From positions 1-32,338 of the forward strand of contig JARGOP010000036.1 of NCBI GenBank assembly GCA_029233965.1: DNA of 32,338 nucleotides. Direction: 5' to 3'. The stretch is from Verrucomicrobiales bacterium. GTDB taxonomy: Bacteria; Verrucomicrobiota; Verrucomicrobiia; Verrucomicrobiales; DEV007. Position numbers and translations under genes: made by a program. The notes beneath the pieces are model-generated. The model did not search any database, was not told the DNA's origin, and saw only the letters and a program-made list of their open reading frames with translations. This document shows positions 7,717 to 16,391 of the stretch, piece by piece; position 1 is the stretch's first letter, and the number at the start of each line of letters is the position of its first letter.

Positions 7717-10230
7717 ATGAATTTTTACGCAAGACTGAGAAGCTTAAGCTCTTCGCTCACCATCCAGTTTTGTCTCTTTATCGTCTTGACGGTTGGACTT
7801 CAGGGACAGGAGGAAACCAATCTTGAGCGGAAAGGCCTCTTCATGAGGATTTTTTCAGGGGACGGCCAATCGAACTTCGCCGGACCCTTGGATCATAAGA
7901 CCGTTCACGACGAATACATGGATCGGGAAACCGACACGATTTCGGCGTTGGTTCAGGAGGCGACCGATGGGTTGCAGCGCGAGAATGATCCGGTTGAGCG
8001 CTTTCCGCACATTCCCGGTTACCTCACAATCAAGAACACTCCCCAGAAGGACATCGAGAAGTTGATCGAATCAATTTACGAGGCTTACGAGGCGCGCATC
8101 AACAAGATGGATCCGCCGGATCTTCGAAGTGCCAGGATCATGGCGATGGGACATGTCCCATCGGGTTTTCCCACCGCCTGGAAAGGTCGTGCCAATTCCC
8201 CTGTCTGGCCGGATCAGCGCACCGTGCATCAGGGGATCGACGACGTATACTCCCGAACGCTTGAATATTCGAATCAGGTGAAAGTCCTTCGTGATCTTCC
8301 GTTGATTCGCGAGACAGGGATGCAGGAGGCCGATGGGGAATTCGACATGGAGACTTTCCTTGAGGGACGTCTCATCCGCACGAACGAAGCAATCGGGTCC
8401 ACCCTGACGACGGGGAATACTGCCCGCCGCTTTCGAGAGAATCAGGATTATCTTGAGGGGGGATTTCGCAAGAAGTTCTCGACCGGAACCGAAGCCACGA
8501 TTTCGAACCGGATTTCTACGCTGAGCAACAATTCAACTTTCCTCACTCCGCAGAACCAGGGGGCCTCCGAGTTAGTCCTCTCGGTGGTTCAGCCTCTTCT
8601 TGAAGGGAACGGCTACCACTACAATCAATCCAAGATCAAGCTTGCGAAGTACGACGCGAGTATGGATTCCGCTGAGTTTGTTCGTCAGTTGCAGGAGCAC
8701 CTGATCGAGGTGAACCGGGCTTACTGGGCACTCTATTATTCCCGTTCCTACTACATTCTCATCCAAAGGCTTGTCGATGACACCGAATCGATCCTCGGGC
8801 AGTTGGAGCAGCGCTCCGATCTTGATGCCCTGCAGAGTGAGGTTCTCCGGGCACGCTCTTCCGCAGCAATGCGCAAGGCAATGCTGAGTCGTGCTGAGAT
8901 GGCGATCCGCAACAGCGAGGAGAGACTGCGCGCGCTCGTGAATGATCCGAATCAGGACATCGGTTCCAATGCCGAATTGGTGCCGGCGACACCACCGATT
9001 ATGACCCGTTATGTCGACGGGGTTCAGAGGGTTGCGTCCGATGCACTGAGGAACCGTCCCGAAATCCAGCAGGGTTTCGATCAACTCAAGGCGGCGATTG
9101 TTCGCCGTGACATGCAGAAAAACGAGAAGCTTCCCACCTTGAATCTTGTTGCTGAAATGATGTTGAGTGACATCGAGCCTAATGATGGAGTAGGGAGGGC
9201 TTTCGACGACCAGTTTGGAGCCGGAACCGGATACAATCTTGGATTTCAGTTCAGCCAGCCGCTCGACAACGACACGGATCGCGCCCAGTTGCTTCGCAGC
9301 GAAATTGAGCTTCGTCAGCAGGCGAACCGTCTTCGCTCCACGATCGACCTCGTTCTCCTCGAGTCGATTGTTTCCTACCGCGAGCTGATGACTGCTTATC
9401 GCGACATGCAGGGTCGCTACTCCGCGTTGCAGGCTTCGCGTGAAGAACTTCGCCAGCTCCGGGATCGACTTGAGGTCGATACGGAAGACGAGGGAGGTAG
9501 AACAACGGCGTCCCAGTTGCAGCTGATTCTCGATTCCATGGATCGCAACCAGACGGCTGAGGAAATGTTCCTGGATTCAGTGGTTTCTTACAATGCCTCT
9601 TTCGCCGCTCTTGAGCGTGCCCGTGGAACCTTCCTCCGCACTGAAAATGTGGAGATCAAACGTGTTCGCGAGAGCGATGACACCCATCCGGGAGAAGAGC
9701 TTGAGTCCCTTAAGGTAACCAAAGGAAACGGGATTGACAAGGGAGGGGAATCCTCCGGCTACTTTAATTCCTATCCGGACCAGGGTGAAATCCCCGATGT
9801 TCCGGAGATGGCGGATTTTGAGCTCCCTTCCCGTGATGGGGATGTGTCTTTTGCTTCCGGGAACGGAGATGCGGGAATGTTTGAGGAAGGTGCCGAACTT
9901 CCTTCTGCTTCGGTTGCTCCGGTGGAGAATAAAGTGGGGGCGACTCCGATGGCAGCAGCCCGGCCTGCGGCGGCAGCTCGACCTGCGGCTCCCAAGCCCG
10001 GGCCTGCTCCGGCAGTGGCACCACCGGCTCCGGTCACCGAGGTAGTGGTGGCTTACTCGGCACCGGCACCTTCTGCCTCAGTAGCAAGCTCTTCAGCGCC
10101 ATCCAGCGCTCCAGACCGTACCCGGGAAACGCCTGCGATCCGCATTCAATCGATGCCGCATCGGGGGGCGCGAACGCAGACGGTTCAGATTGTTCCTGCG
10201 GCAGCGGCTCGCCCGGTTTCCTCCAACTAG
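7717..10230 (+). CDS. TolC-family outer membrane protein with long N- and C-terminal extensions
   Basis: 837 residues against about 420-500 for typical TolC/OEP proteins. An export signal is visible at the N-terminus: basic MNFYARLR, then a hydrophobic stretch to about residue 28, with probable cleavage near GLQG-Q. An unrecognised region follows to about 200. Residues about 270-640 look like the outer-membrane efflux fold: heptad-rich helices, the recurring tyrosine/leucine pattern (VNRAYWALYYSRSYY), the NRPEIQQ motif that marks the second OEP repeat, and strand-like segments. Residues about 670-837 are low-complexity Ala/Pro/Ser, unusual for a TolC. The gene starts a rightward cluster with a SecA-like ATPase and a periplasmic adaptor. 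Its likely role is the outer-membrane duct of an export machine. An ATG at 7717 fits the signal peptide; there is no Shine-Dalgarno sequence. Confidence 0.85.
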   Translation: MNFYARLRSLSSSLTIQFCLFIVLTVGLQGQEETNLERKGLFMRIFSGDGQSNFAGPLDHKTVHDEYMDRETDTISALVQEATDGLQRENDPVERFPHIPGYLTIKNTPQKDIEKLIESIYEAYEARINKMDPPDLRSARIMAMGHVPSGFPTAWKGRANSPVWPDQRTVHQGIDDVYSRTLEYSNQVKVLRDLPLIRETGMQEADGEFDMETFLEGRLIRTNEAIGSTLTTGNTARRFRENQDYLEGGFRKKFSTGTEATISNRISTLSNNSTFLTPQNQGASELVLSVVQPLLEGNGYHYNQSKIKLAKYDASMDSAEFVRQLQEHLIEVNRAYWALYYSRSYYILIQRLVDDTESILGQLEQRSDLDALQSEVLRARSSAAMRKAMLSRAEMAIRNSEERLRALVNDPNQDIGSNAELVPATPPIMTRYVDGVQRVASDALRNRPEIQQGFDQLKAAIVRRDMQKNEKLPTLNLVAEMMLSDIEPNDGVGRAFDDQFGAGTGYNLGFQFSQPLDNDTDRAQLLRSEIELRQQANRLRSTIDLVLLESIVSYRELMTAYRDMQGRYSALQASREELRQLRDRLEVDTEDEGGRTTASQLQLILDSMDRNQTAEEMFLDSVVSYNASFAALERARGTFLRTENVEIKRVRESDDTHPGEELESLKVTKGNGIDKGGESSGYFNSYPDQGEIPDVPEMADFELPSRDGDVSFASGNGDAGMFEEGAELPSASVAPVENKVGATPMAAARPAAAARPAAPKPGPAPAVAPPAPVTEVVVAYSAPAPSASVASSSAPSSAPDRTRETPAIRIQSMPHRGARTQTVQIVPAAAARPVSSN

Positions 10231-10236
10231 CAGGTA

Positions 10237-10281
10237 GGCTCCCCTTCAGGTGGGAGTCACTGCGACAGGGCAGCCTGTTTT
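10237..10281 (+). terminator. Two short hairpins between the tolC-like and secA-like genes
   Basis: The 66-base spacer holds GGCTCCC/GGGAGTC (10237-10258, one G-T pair, 8-base loop) and then ACAGG-GCAG-CCTGT followed by TTT (10265-10281). The second resembles a weak intrinsic terminator or a partial attenuator, which would lower expression of the downstream secA-like gene relative to tolC. It is too short to be sure. Confidence 0.35.
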
Positions 10282-10296
10282 GCGCAAGCCATTCCC

Positions 10297-12258
10297 ATGG
10301 AGAAAGTCTCTTTCAGACGTCAATATGATCGCTCCGGCTTCCTGAAGGGGCTTGTCAGGCAGCGCTGGGATGCTCTGACCGGCGGAAGCCTCCGAAAGTC
10401 TGATCTCGAGCGCCTTGCTTCCATCAATGGAGTGGCGGACGCGGTAAAGGCGCTTTCCGACGATCAGATTCGGGCGCGGGTCAGTCAGCTTCGTGAATTG
10501 ATTGTCTCGGGGAAGAAAAAGGTCGACGAGATTGTGGAACCCGGCTTTGCTCTGCTGAGGGAGGCTTCGTGTCGGACGACGGGACTATTTCACTACGACG
10601 AACAAATTCTGGGAGGTCTTGCCCTCGTGAAGGGCGGGGTTGCCGAGATGGCGACCGGTGAGGGGAAAACCCTCGCCGTCAGTCTTCCGGCCTTTGTGTT
10701 CTCCCTCTCGGGAAAGGGGGTCCATGTCGTGACGGTGAACAGTTATCTTGCTGCGCGGGACTACGAATTTTCGAAGCCGATTTTCGATTATCTGGGGATT
10801 TCGATCGGCTTTCTTCCGGAGGGGAAAGAGGCGACTACGGAGAAAAAGAGAGCTGCTTATGACTGCGACATCACCTACGGGGTGGGCTACGAGTTCGGCT
10901 TCGATTACATGCGGGATCAGCTTTCCAGGATGAGACATCCCGGCGGAGCACCCGGTGAAGACCTGCGCTATGCGATTCTGGGTCGCGAAAAGCCCATTCC
11001 CGAGGTTTGCCAGCGAGGTCTCAATGTGGCGATCATCGATGAGGTCGACAGTGTTCTTATTGATGAAGCGGGGAGTCCGCTGCTGATCAGTGAGGCGTCC
11101 TCGATGGGGGAAAGTTCGGAGAAACCTTTTTACGAGGCCCGGGATCTTGCCCGCCGCTTGATGGAGAGCGATCATTTCACGTTGGATCGCAATCGTCGAA
11201 AGATCGATTTCACTTCCGAGGGAAAGCGTGAACTGTTTCGTGATGACTCGATCATTCCGTGGGATGATCTTCGCCGTCCCTGGGAGACCTATGTCTTGAA
11301 TGCCCTCAAGGCGGAGCATCTGTTTTTCCGCGATGAGCACTACGTGGTCGAGGATGACAAAGTAGTGATCGTTGATGAGTTCACGGGCCGCCGTTTCGAA
11401 GATCGCAGTTGGAGAGAGGGCCAGCATCAGGCGGTCGAGGCAAAGGAGGAGGTCGAAATCAGACCGGAAGCGGATTCGGCGGCGAGCATCACCCGTCAGC
11501 GCTTCTTTGCGCTCTACGATACGATTTGCGGTCTCACCGGAACCGCGGCCGAAAGTGCCGGTGAATTTTGGCGCTTCTTTCAAATGCCGGTGGCACCCGT
11601 GCCGCTGAACCGGCCCAGTCAGCGGAAAATCCTTCCGGAGAGGATCTTCGTGGATCATGACGCAATGGATGAGGCGGTTGCGCTGGATATCGCAGGCCGC
11701 TATGGAAAGGGGCAACCTGTCCTCGTGGGGACGCGAACGATCAAAGACAGTGAGCGGTTGTCGGCGAAACTTCACGAGTTGGGGCTTCCTCACCGGATTC
11801 TCACCGCGAAGCAGGATGCTGAAGAAGAAGAGATCGTGAGTGGAGCGGGGCAGTCACGGAGCATTCTTATCGCGACCAACATGGCGGGGCGGGGCACGCA
11901 TATTGACCTCTCCGCAGCAGCAGAGCGTGCCGGCGGGCTCCATGTCATTGCGATTGAGCGAAATGAGTCCGTGCGGATTGATCGGCAGCTGATTGGCCGG
12001 GGGGCCCGCCAGGGGCAGGCGGGATCGGCGCAGTCTTTTGTCTCGGCGGATGATTACCTCCTGCAAATTTATGCTCCCGAAACGGCCGCTCAGTTGAAGG
12101 AGATGAGGGCAGACGAAAAAGGCGAGTTGCCGGGGAATCTGAAACGAGTTTTTGATAAAGTTCAGTCTGAGGTTGAAGTTACCCGATACGAGATGCGTCT
12201 CCGCATGGCGGAACGCGATGAATGGCTCGAGCAAACCAAAGAAACCCTCGCACGATGA
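10297..12258 (+). CDS. SecA-like translocase ATPase, C-terminally short
   Basis: 653 residues against roughly 830-1000 for housekeeping SecA. The motor is intact: the Q-motif-like segment near 100 (FHYDEQILGGLAL), Walker A MATGEGKT at 118-125, DEAD-like IIDEVDSVLIDEA at 247-259, the cross-linking-domain stretch about 222-365 with the conserved VIVDEFTGRR, GLTGTA at 412-417, NMAGRGTHIDL at 528-538 and the arginine-finger motif QLIGRGARQGQAGS at 564-577. Only about 65 residues follow, enough for the beginning of the long scaffold helix but not the wing domain, two-helix finger or zinc tail of canonical SecA. It therefore looks like an accessory motor, not the cell's main SecA. Its stop overlaps the start of the adaptor gene (ATGA), so the two are coupled. 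Partner channel and cargo are unknown. Confidence 0.9.
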   Translation: MEKVSFRRQYDRSGFLKGLVRQRWDALTGGSLRKSDLERLASINGVADAVKALSDDQIRARVSQLRELIVSGKKKVDEIVEPGFALLREASCRTTGLFHYDEQILGGLALVKGGVAEMATGEGKTLAVSLPAFVFSLSGKGVHVVTVNSYLAARDYEFSKPIFDYLGISIGFLPEGKEATTEKKRAAYDCDITYGVGYEFGFDYMRDQLSRMRHPGGAPGEDLRYAILGREKPIPEVCQRGLNVAIIDEVDSVLIDEAGSPLLISEASSMGESSEKPFYEARDLARRLMESDHFTLDRNRRKIDFTSEGKRELFRDDSIIPWDDLRRPWETYVLNALKAEHLFFRDEHYVVEDDKVVIVDEFTGRRFEDRSWREGQHQAVEAKEEVEIRPEADSAASITRQRFFALYDTICGLTGTAAESAGEFWRFFQMPVAPVPLNRPSQRKILPERIFVDHDAMDEAVALDIAGRYGKGQPVLVGTRTIKDSERLSAKLHELGLPHRILTAKQDAEEEEIVSGAGQSRSILIATNMAGRGTHIDLSAAAERAGGLHVIAIERNESVRIDRQLIGRGARQGQAGSAQSFVSADDYLLQIYAPETAAQLKEMRADEKGELPGNLKRVFDKVQSEVEVTRYEMRLRMAERDEWLEQTKETLAR

Positions 12259-13097
12259 AAAGACTGATTTCGACTTTCGTAGTTGCCACGTTTTTGATGT
12301 TCCCCGTGAAGGCCGATCCGGGCACGGTGCTGGGTTATCTCGAGCCTTACCGGAGCATCGATATGGATGTCGCTGAGGTGGGGGTGATCGGGGAAATTTT
12401 TGTCGAAGAAGGGGAACTTGTGGATGAAGGCGAAGCCCTCCTGAGCCTGAATAACAGCGTCCTTGAAGCTCAGTTGGAGATTGCGAGGATTCAGTCCGAG
12501 AGCGTTGCTGCGGTGACGGTTGCCCAGGCTGACCTTGAGGTGGCGGATGATCGGTACTCCAAGCTGTCCAAGCTTCGCTCCAGCGGAACCGCGCACTCTT
12601 CCGAGGTCGCGAGAGCATTGGCAGAGAAAAAGAAGGCTGAGGGCCAGCTCAGTATTGCGAACGAGGAAAAAAAGATTGCCGGATTCCGGGTTGAGGAAAT
12701 TGAGGCACAGATTGAGAAACGCTTTCTGCGAAGTCCAATCCGGGGGATCGTTTTAGAAATCAACCGGGATGTGGCAGAGACGGCGGCGGCTTCCGGAGGA
12801 GGCCCGGCGAAGCCGCTCGTTCGGGTGGCCCGGATTGACCGGCTGAAACTGGTCGTGCATGTCCCGGCGTCGAGAGCGGGACAGCTCCAAAAGGGAAAGG
12901 TAATGCCGGTTCGAGTGCTTCAGCAGAGCAGTTTGACTCTTGATCGCGAAAATTCTGCGATTGACACAACGGGCATGATCGAATTTGTATCGCCCGAGAT
13001 TAACCCTTCAAGTGAAACGATCAGAACCCGACTGGTTCTGGAAAATGCGGACGCAGCATTGCTCAGTGGAAGCCATGCACTCGTTTTGTTCGAGTGA
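12255..13097 (+). CDS. Small HlyD/RND-type periplasmic adaptor (membrane-fusion protein)
   Basis: 280 residues. A signal peptide (MKRLISTFVVATFLMFPVKA) is followed directly by the mature adaptor. The first half of the biotinyl-lipoyl-like fold spans about 38-66 (GVIGEIFVEEGELVDEGEALLSL), an alpha-hairpin coiled coil about 67-155, the second lipoyl half about 156-176 (LRSPIRGIVLEI), and a beta-barrel region from about 195. Such adaptors bridge an inner-membrane motor or pump to a TolC duct. No inner-membrane pump gene is adjacent; instead the ATG lies inside the stop codon of the SecA-like gene. The start at 12255 was chosen over an upstream in-frame GTG because it begins the signal peptide and gives the four-base overlap. 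Short for the family, which suggests a minimal adaptor. Confidence 0.88.
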   Translation: MKRLISTFVVATFLMFPVKADPGTVLGYLEPYRSIDMDVAEVGVIGEIFVEEGELVDEGEALLSLNNSVLEAQLEIARIQSESVAAVTVAQADLEVADDRYSKLSKLRSSGTAHSSEVARALAEKKKAEGQLSIANEEKKIAGFRVEEIEAQIEKRFLRSPIRGIVLEINRDVAETAAASGGGPAKPLVRVARIDRLKLVVHVPASRAGQLQKGKVMPVRVLQQSSLTLDRENSAIDTTGMIEFVSPEINPSSETIRTRLVLENADAALLSGSHALVLFE

Positions 13098-13144
13098 CTT
13101 TGCCTCGTTTCGAGAGATCGCGACAATTGAATTTGTATTTTAGT

Positions 13145-13405
13145 ATGGCTGATTTTGTTTCAACGACGAACGGTAAGATTGTGAATGTCGACGCGATTGC
13201 CTTTTTGACATCGCGCCAACCCGCCGCCGAAAAGGCGGCTTCGAAGAAGCAACTCATTGTCGGGTTTTCATCATCTGCCACTGGCAGCGAGGGCGGCTTG
13301 ATCCCGTTGTCGCTAGTCCTTGAGGCGGAGGAGGCCACAGACTTTCTTGACCAACTTGGCAGCCGCGGTGTCGATGTCGCCGCGCTCAGGAAAAAGATCG
13401 GGTGA
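13145..13405 (+). CDS. Small protein of unknown function, last gene of the SecA-like cluster
   Basis: 86 residues from the ATG at 13145; an alternative GTG at 13094 would overlap the adaptor's stop by four bases and add 17 residues. The protein is soluble with no signal peptide or membrane segment. It begins with a strand-like stretch (FVSTTNGKIVNVDAIAFLTS), has a Lys/Ala-rich middle, and ends with a helical, acidic segment (LEAEEATDFLDQL). I do not recognise a family. Its position immediately after the adaptor suggests co-expression with the export genes. An AT-rich run (TTGAATTTGTATTTT) just before the ATG could instead be a separate weak promoter. Confidence 0.6.
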   Translation: MADFVSTTNGKIVNVDAIAFLTSRQPAAEKAASKKQLIVGFSSSATGSEGGLIPLSLVLEAEEATDFLDQLGSRGVDVAALRKKIG

Positions 13406-13410
13406 GCCCG

Positions 13411-14997
13411 CTACTTTCGTGGCGGCAAAAGGTAACACGCTGCCTCTTGATCATTTCTCACGAGGAGAAATCTTCCCGCCACCGTGGGAACGTTCCAGGT
13501 CATGCTGCTGAGAGCTTCGAGGCGTGAGGTTTCTTCAAATCCCTCCGGACCGATGTGACCGGCAATCACCGGCCCGCGCTCCGTTTGCACGAGCAGTTCA
13601 TCCCCGAAGAGGAGTTGCTGTCCGAATCCGACCTTTTGATTCTTCCACGCTTTGCTGCCATCGGACAAGTGGATGGAGGCGAGACGTCCCTCGTCAATGC
13701 CATACGCGTAGTCTCCGATGATGAAAGAAGTGCTGAATTTTGTCTTCATTCTCGTCGACTTCCACAACTGCGAAACTTTCCAGGCACCGGTTCCGTCCTG
13801 CTTCACTTCAAGCAGGGGGCTGCCAACGCCATAGCTCGCCGTCACGAGGACGAGGTTTTCGCCGGCGGAGACGGGCTGGCCGACCTTCGGAAAACTGCCC
13901 GGCCAGTCGTACTTCCAGAGCAGTTCGCCGGATGCCGGAACATGGCCTGTGACATCCTTTTGGTTGACGCTCACGATCATCGTGGTTCCGCCAATCTCCA
14001 TGAGGCGCGGAGAACTGTAGCTGGCACCATCACCCCGGTAGACCCACCGGTCGGTTCCCGACATCAGATCAAAGGCCACGAGCGTTGCGCCGGTTTTATC
14101 CGATCCCGGCACGACGACAAGGCCGTCTTCCGCAATGATCAGCGCAGCATTTGCGGAGCCCCATTTCTGGACCTCCCCGTCAAAATCTGAAATGACATTT
14201 CGAGTCCAGATTTCGTTCCCGGTGGCAAGGTCGAGGCAGTTGAGAATCCCGGTGGCACCGAGGGCAAACACGTTATTTTCGTCAATGACAGGGGTCGACC
14301 GCGGACCGTCTCCGCCCATAGCGGCTCCCTGATTTTCCTCCTTCACGAGGAGGAGTCGCGTCCCCGGGTTGTCGTGTTTCCAGATTTCGTCTCCGGTAAA
14401 AAGGTCGAGACAGAGAACCCGTTCCGCATCCGCTGCCTGCTCCTGAGTCACGGCATAGTGCCCCTTCACGGCGAAGCCGGACCATGCCTTGCCAACAGGG
14501 CGCCTCCAGAGTAACTCGGGAGGGTTTTCGGACCATTCCATGGAAAACGAGGCAGCGGGAAAGGTGCCGTTTCGATCCGGTCCGAGGAAGTCAGTGGAAT
14601 CGCCCATCGCGCGAACGAGACGCTCCTCTTCCTCACTCAAATCGGTTTGAACGAATTCACTGGGTTCATCCGCCCCTGAGTCTTCAGGCTCCCAGACCCA
14701 GGCGAGTTTGGGAAACGATGATCCGGAAGCGGATCCCTCGTAGCGGAGGAGCTGGCTCAGTATGAATCCGAGAACAAGGAACCCGCCAATCACCCCGAAA
14801 AAACGGGCAAGGCGTTTTCCAAACTGCACTCGTCCGAAGATGAGATGCCAGAGCCCGAACAGGAGCGCCCAGAGGATCACTGTTCCGACAAGGAACCAGT
14901 TCAAATAGGTCATTTCCTGAAGTTGGATCCAGACGTAAACCGCAGGGCCGAAGAGCGCGACGAGGCCTAAAGACGCGAGACGCAGAAAAGATTTCAT
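13411..14997 (-). CDS. Membrane-anchored PQQ-like beta-propeller protein
   Basis: 528 residues. Three hydrophobic helices occupy about 6-26, 31-55 and 64-84, followed by a long, probably periplasmic domain. From about residue 140 there are PQQ-enzyme-type propeller repeats, recognisable by units such as VLCLDLFTGDEIWKHD and LNCLDLATGNEIWTRN (DLxTGxExW). The family contains true quinoprotein dehydrogenases, BamB-like scaffolds and many proteins of unknown role. No cytochrome c motif (CxxCH) and no clear PQQ-binding catalytic site are visible, so a dehydrogenase activity should not be assumed. It is convergent with the small unknown gene (five bases between stops) and divergent from the AI-2E permease. 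The ATG start is supported by the immediate membrane helix. Confidence 0.85.
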   Translation of the reverse strand: MKSFLRLASLGLVALFGPAVYVWIQLQEMTYLNWFLVGTVILWALLFGLWHLIFGRVQFGKRLARFFGVIGGFLVLGFILSQLLRYEGSASGSSFPKLAWVWEPEDSGADEPSEFVQTDLSEEEERLVRAMGDSTDFLGPDRNGTFPAASFSMEWSENPPELLWRRPVGKAWSGFAVKGHYAVTQEQAADAERVLCLDLFTGDEIWKHDNPGTRLLLVKEENQGAAMGGDGPRSTPVIDENNVFALGATGILNCLDLATGNEIWTRNVISDFDGEVQKWGSANAALIIAEDGLVVVPGSDKTGATLVAFDLMSGTDRWVYRGDGASYSSPRLMEIGGTTMIVSVNQKDVTGHVPASGELLWKYDWPGSFPKVGQPVSAGENLVLVTASYGVGSPLLEVKQDGTGAWKVSQLWKSTRMKTKFSTSFIIGDYAYGIDEGRLASIHLSDGSKAWKNQKVGFGQQLLFGDELLVQTERGPVIAGHIGPEGFEETSRLEALSSMTWNVPTVAGRFLLVRNDQEAACYLLPPRK

Positions 14998-15108
14998 GAA
15001 GAACGGAGACCGCTAAACGCGAGGAGTGCTTAACGTTATCACAATGGGGCGCAATCGCTGCGAAAATTCCCTTGTGAACGCCGGACCCTGCGGGATGTTT
15101 GCCCGTCT
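14998..15108. promoter_or_regulatory. Divergent intergenic gap, no clear elements
   Basis: 111 bases between the PQQ-like gene (-) and the permease (+), and presumably promoters for both. I see no strong -35/-10 pair, operator palindrome or Shine-Dalgarno sequence. Confidence 0.3.
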
Positions 15109-16350
15109 ATGTCCGGTGAGGAAAGGTTAGCGCGAAAACAGGGAGGAAGCGGGATCAGGGTCCTACTTTCGCTCGCTTGTGTCGTCATCGTGGTGGCGGG
15201 ATTGAAGGCGGCTTCGGAGTTGTTCATTCCGGTGATGCTGGGCCTCCTTCTCGCGATGATGTCCCTCCCGATCCTGAACTGGCTTGACCGGAGAGGTCTT
15301 CCGCGCCCTCTCGCCGTTCTCATGACAATTCTCGTCGATTTCATGATCCTCGGCGGCATTGTTCTTCTGGGTTCCGGAGTGATCGGGGACTTTCAGGAGA
15401 AGACTCCCAAATACGTGGAGCGAATGGTCGAGCAGGCGACAGAATTCTCTGAGAATATCGACCGGAAGATCGCGAGGCTCGAAGGCTACTGGCAGGAGTT
15501 GAGAGTTGTCGGCGCTGAGAACGAAGGCAATGGTGAGTCCCCGGTTACGCCCGAGCAAAAGGCGGAACCGGGCGCGGTTCAGGATTCCGCCGGGGAAAAC
15601 GGGTTTGAAATTGCGCCCGTGATCACCTTCGGGGAGTTGGTGCGACTGTATTTTGATCCGGACAGAATCCTTGCTGTGTTTTCTCAGATCGATCTGGTTT
15701 CGCGTTTTACCTCCGTGGCTTCGAAAACGTTTTTCGCGCTGATTGTGATGATTTTCGTCCTCGCGGAGTCAGGGCGCTATGCTCACAAATTTCAGGATGT
15801 GCTCAAAGCGAGAGGGCCGGATCTGACCCGTTTCCAGAGTATTGCGAGAGACATCCAGAAGTATCTCGCGATCAAAACTGCGGTGAGCGCCCTCACCGGC
15901 ATTCTCGCGATGATCGCCTGTTATGTGTTTCGAATCGATTTCCCGCTGCTCTGGGGCCTCGTTGCGTTCCTCTTCAACTACGTGCCGGCAATCGGATCGA
16001 TTGTGGCGGGAATTCCTCCGGTGCTTCTCGCGTTGATTCTGCACGGATTCTGGCCTGCGATGGGGGTCACGGCCTGCTACCTCGCGATCAATATCACGAT
16101 CGGAAATTTTCTGGAGCCGATGCTCCTCGGGGATCGCTTCGGCATCTCCACGGTGATCGTGATTCTCTCGGTTCTCTTCTGGGGGTTCATCTGGGGCCCG
16201 GTTGGAATGCTTCTCGCGGTGCCGCTCACGATGCTGGTGAAAGTGATGCTCGATAACAGCTCTGACTTCCGCTGGATTTCCGCTCTCATGGGCAAGGGAA
16301 CGGGCGATTCCGAGGCTGGTGAGGAGGAAGCGGCTCCCGCTGCCAACTGA
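15109..16350 (+). CDS. AI-2E family permease (PerM/TqsA/YdiK type)
   Basis: 413-residue integral membrane protein. An N-terminal group of helices (about 16-33, 37-55, 66-90) is followed by a soluble segment at about 95-190, then a C-terminal helix cluster from about 200. The hallmark of the family is present (LVAFLFNYVPAIGSIVAGIPPV, here LLWGLVAFLFNYVPAIGS in part) together with the final GFIWGPVGMLLAVPLT motif. The soluble segment includes an acidic Glu/Gly/Pro-rich insertion (about 140-170) that looks disordered. Members export small molecules or act as ion antiporters; substrate cannot be predicted, and the AI-2 label is historical. The acidic, Ala-rich C-terminus (GEEEAAPAAN) is also disordered. 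It is 41 bases ahead of the next gene, so co-transcription is possible. Confidence 0.9.
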   Translation: MSGEERLARKQGGSGIRVLLSLACVVIVVAGLKAASELFIPVMLGLLLAMMSLPILNWLDRRGLPRPLAVLMTILVDFMILGGIVLLGSGVIGDFQEKTPKYVERMVEQATEFSENIDRKIARLEGYWQELRVVGAENEGNGESPVTPEQKAEPGAVQDSAGENGFEIAPVITFGELVRLYFDPDRILAVFSQIDLVSRFTSVASKTFFALIVMIFVLAESGRYAHKFQDVLKARGPDLTRFQSIARDIQKYLAIKTAVSALTGILAMIACYVFRIDFPLLWGLVAFLFNYVPAIGSIVAGIPPVLLALILHGFWPAMGVTACYLAINITIGNFLEPMLLGDRFGISTVIVILSVLFWGFIWGPVGMLLAVPLTMLVKVMLDNSSDFRWISALMGKGTGDSEAGEEEAAPAAN

Positions 16351-16391
16351 GGAGGAGAAACTCTCCACCTTCAGCGGGGTTTCTTTCGTTG

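Noticed and set aside
7566-7826. 86-codon frame overlapping the start of the tolC-like gene
   Set aside because: Overlaps the signal-peptide coding region in another frame and has no protein-like features.
10585-11793. 402-codon frame antisense to the secA-like gene
   Set aside because: Shadow of a conserved gene; no family features.
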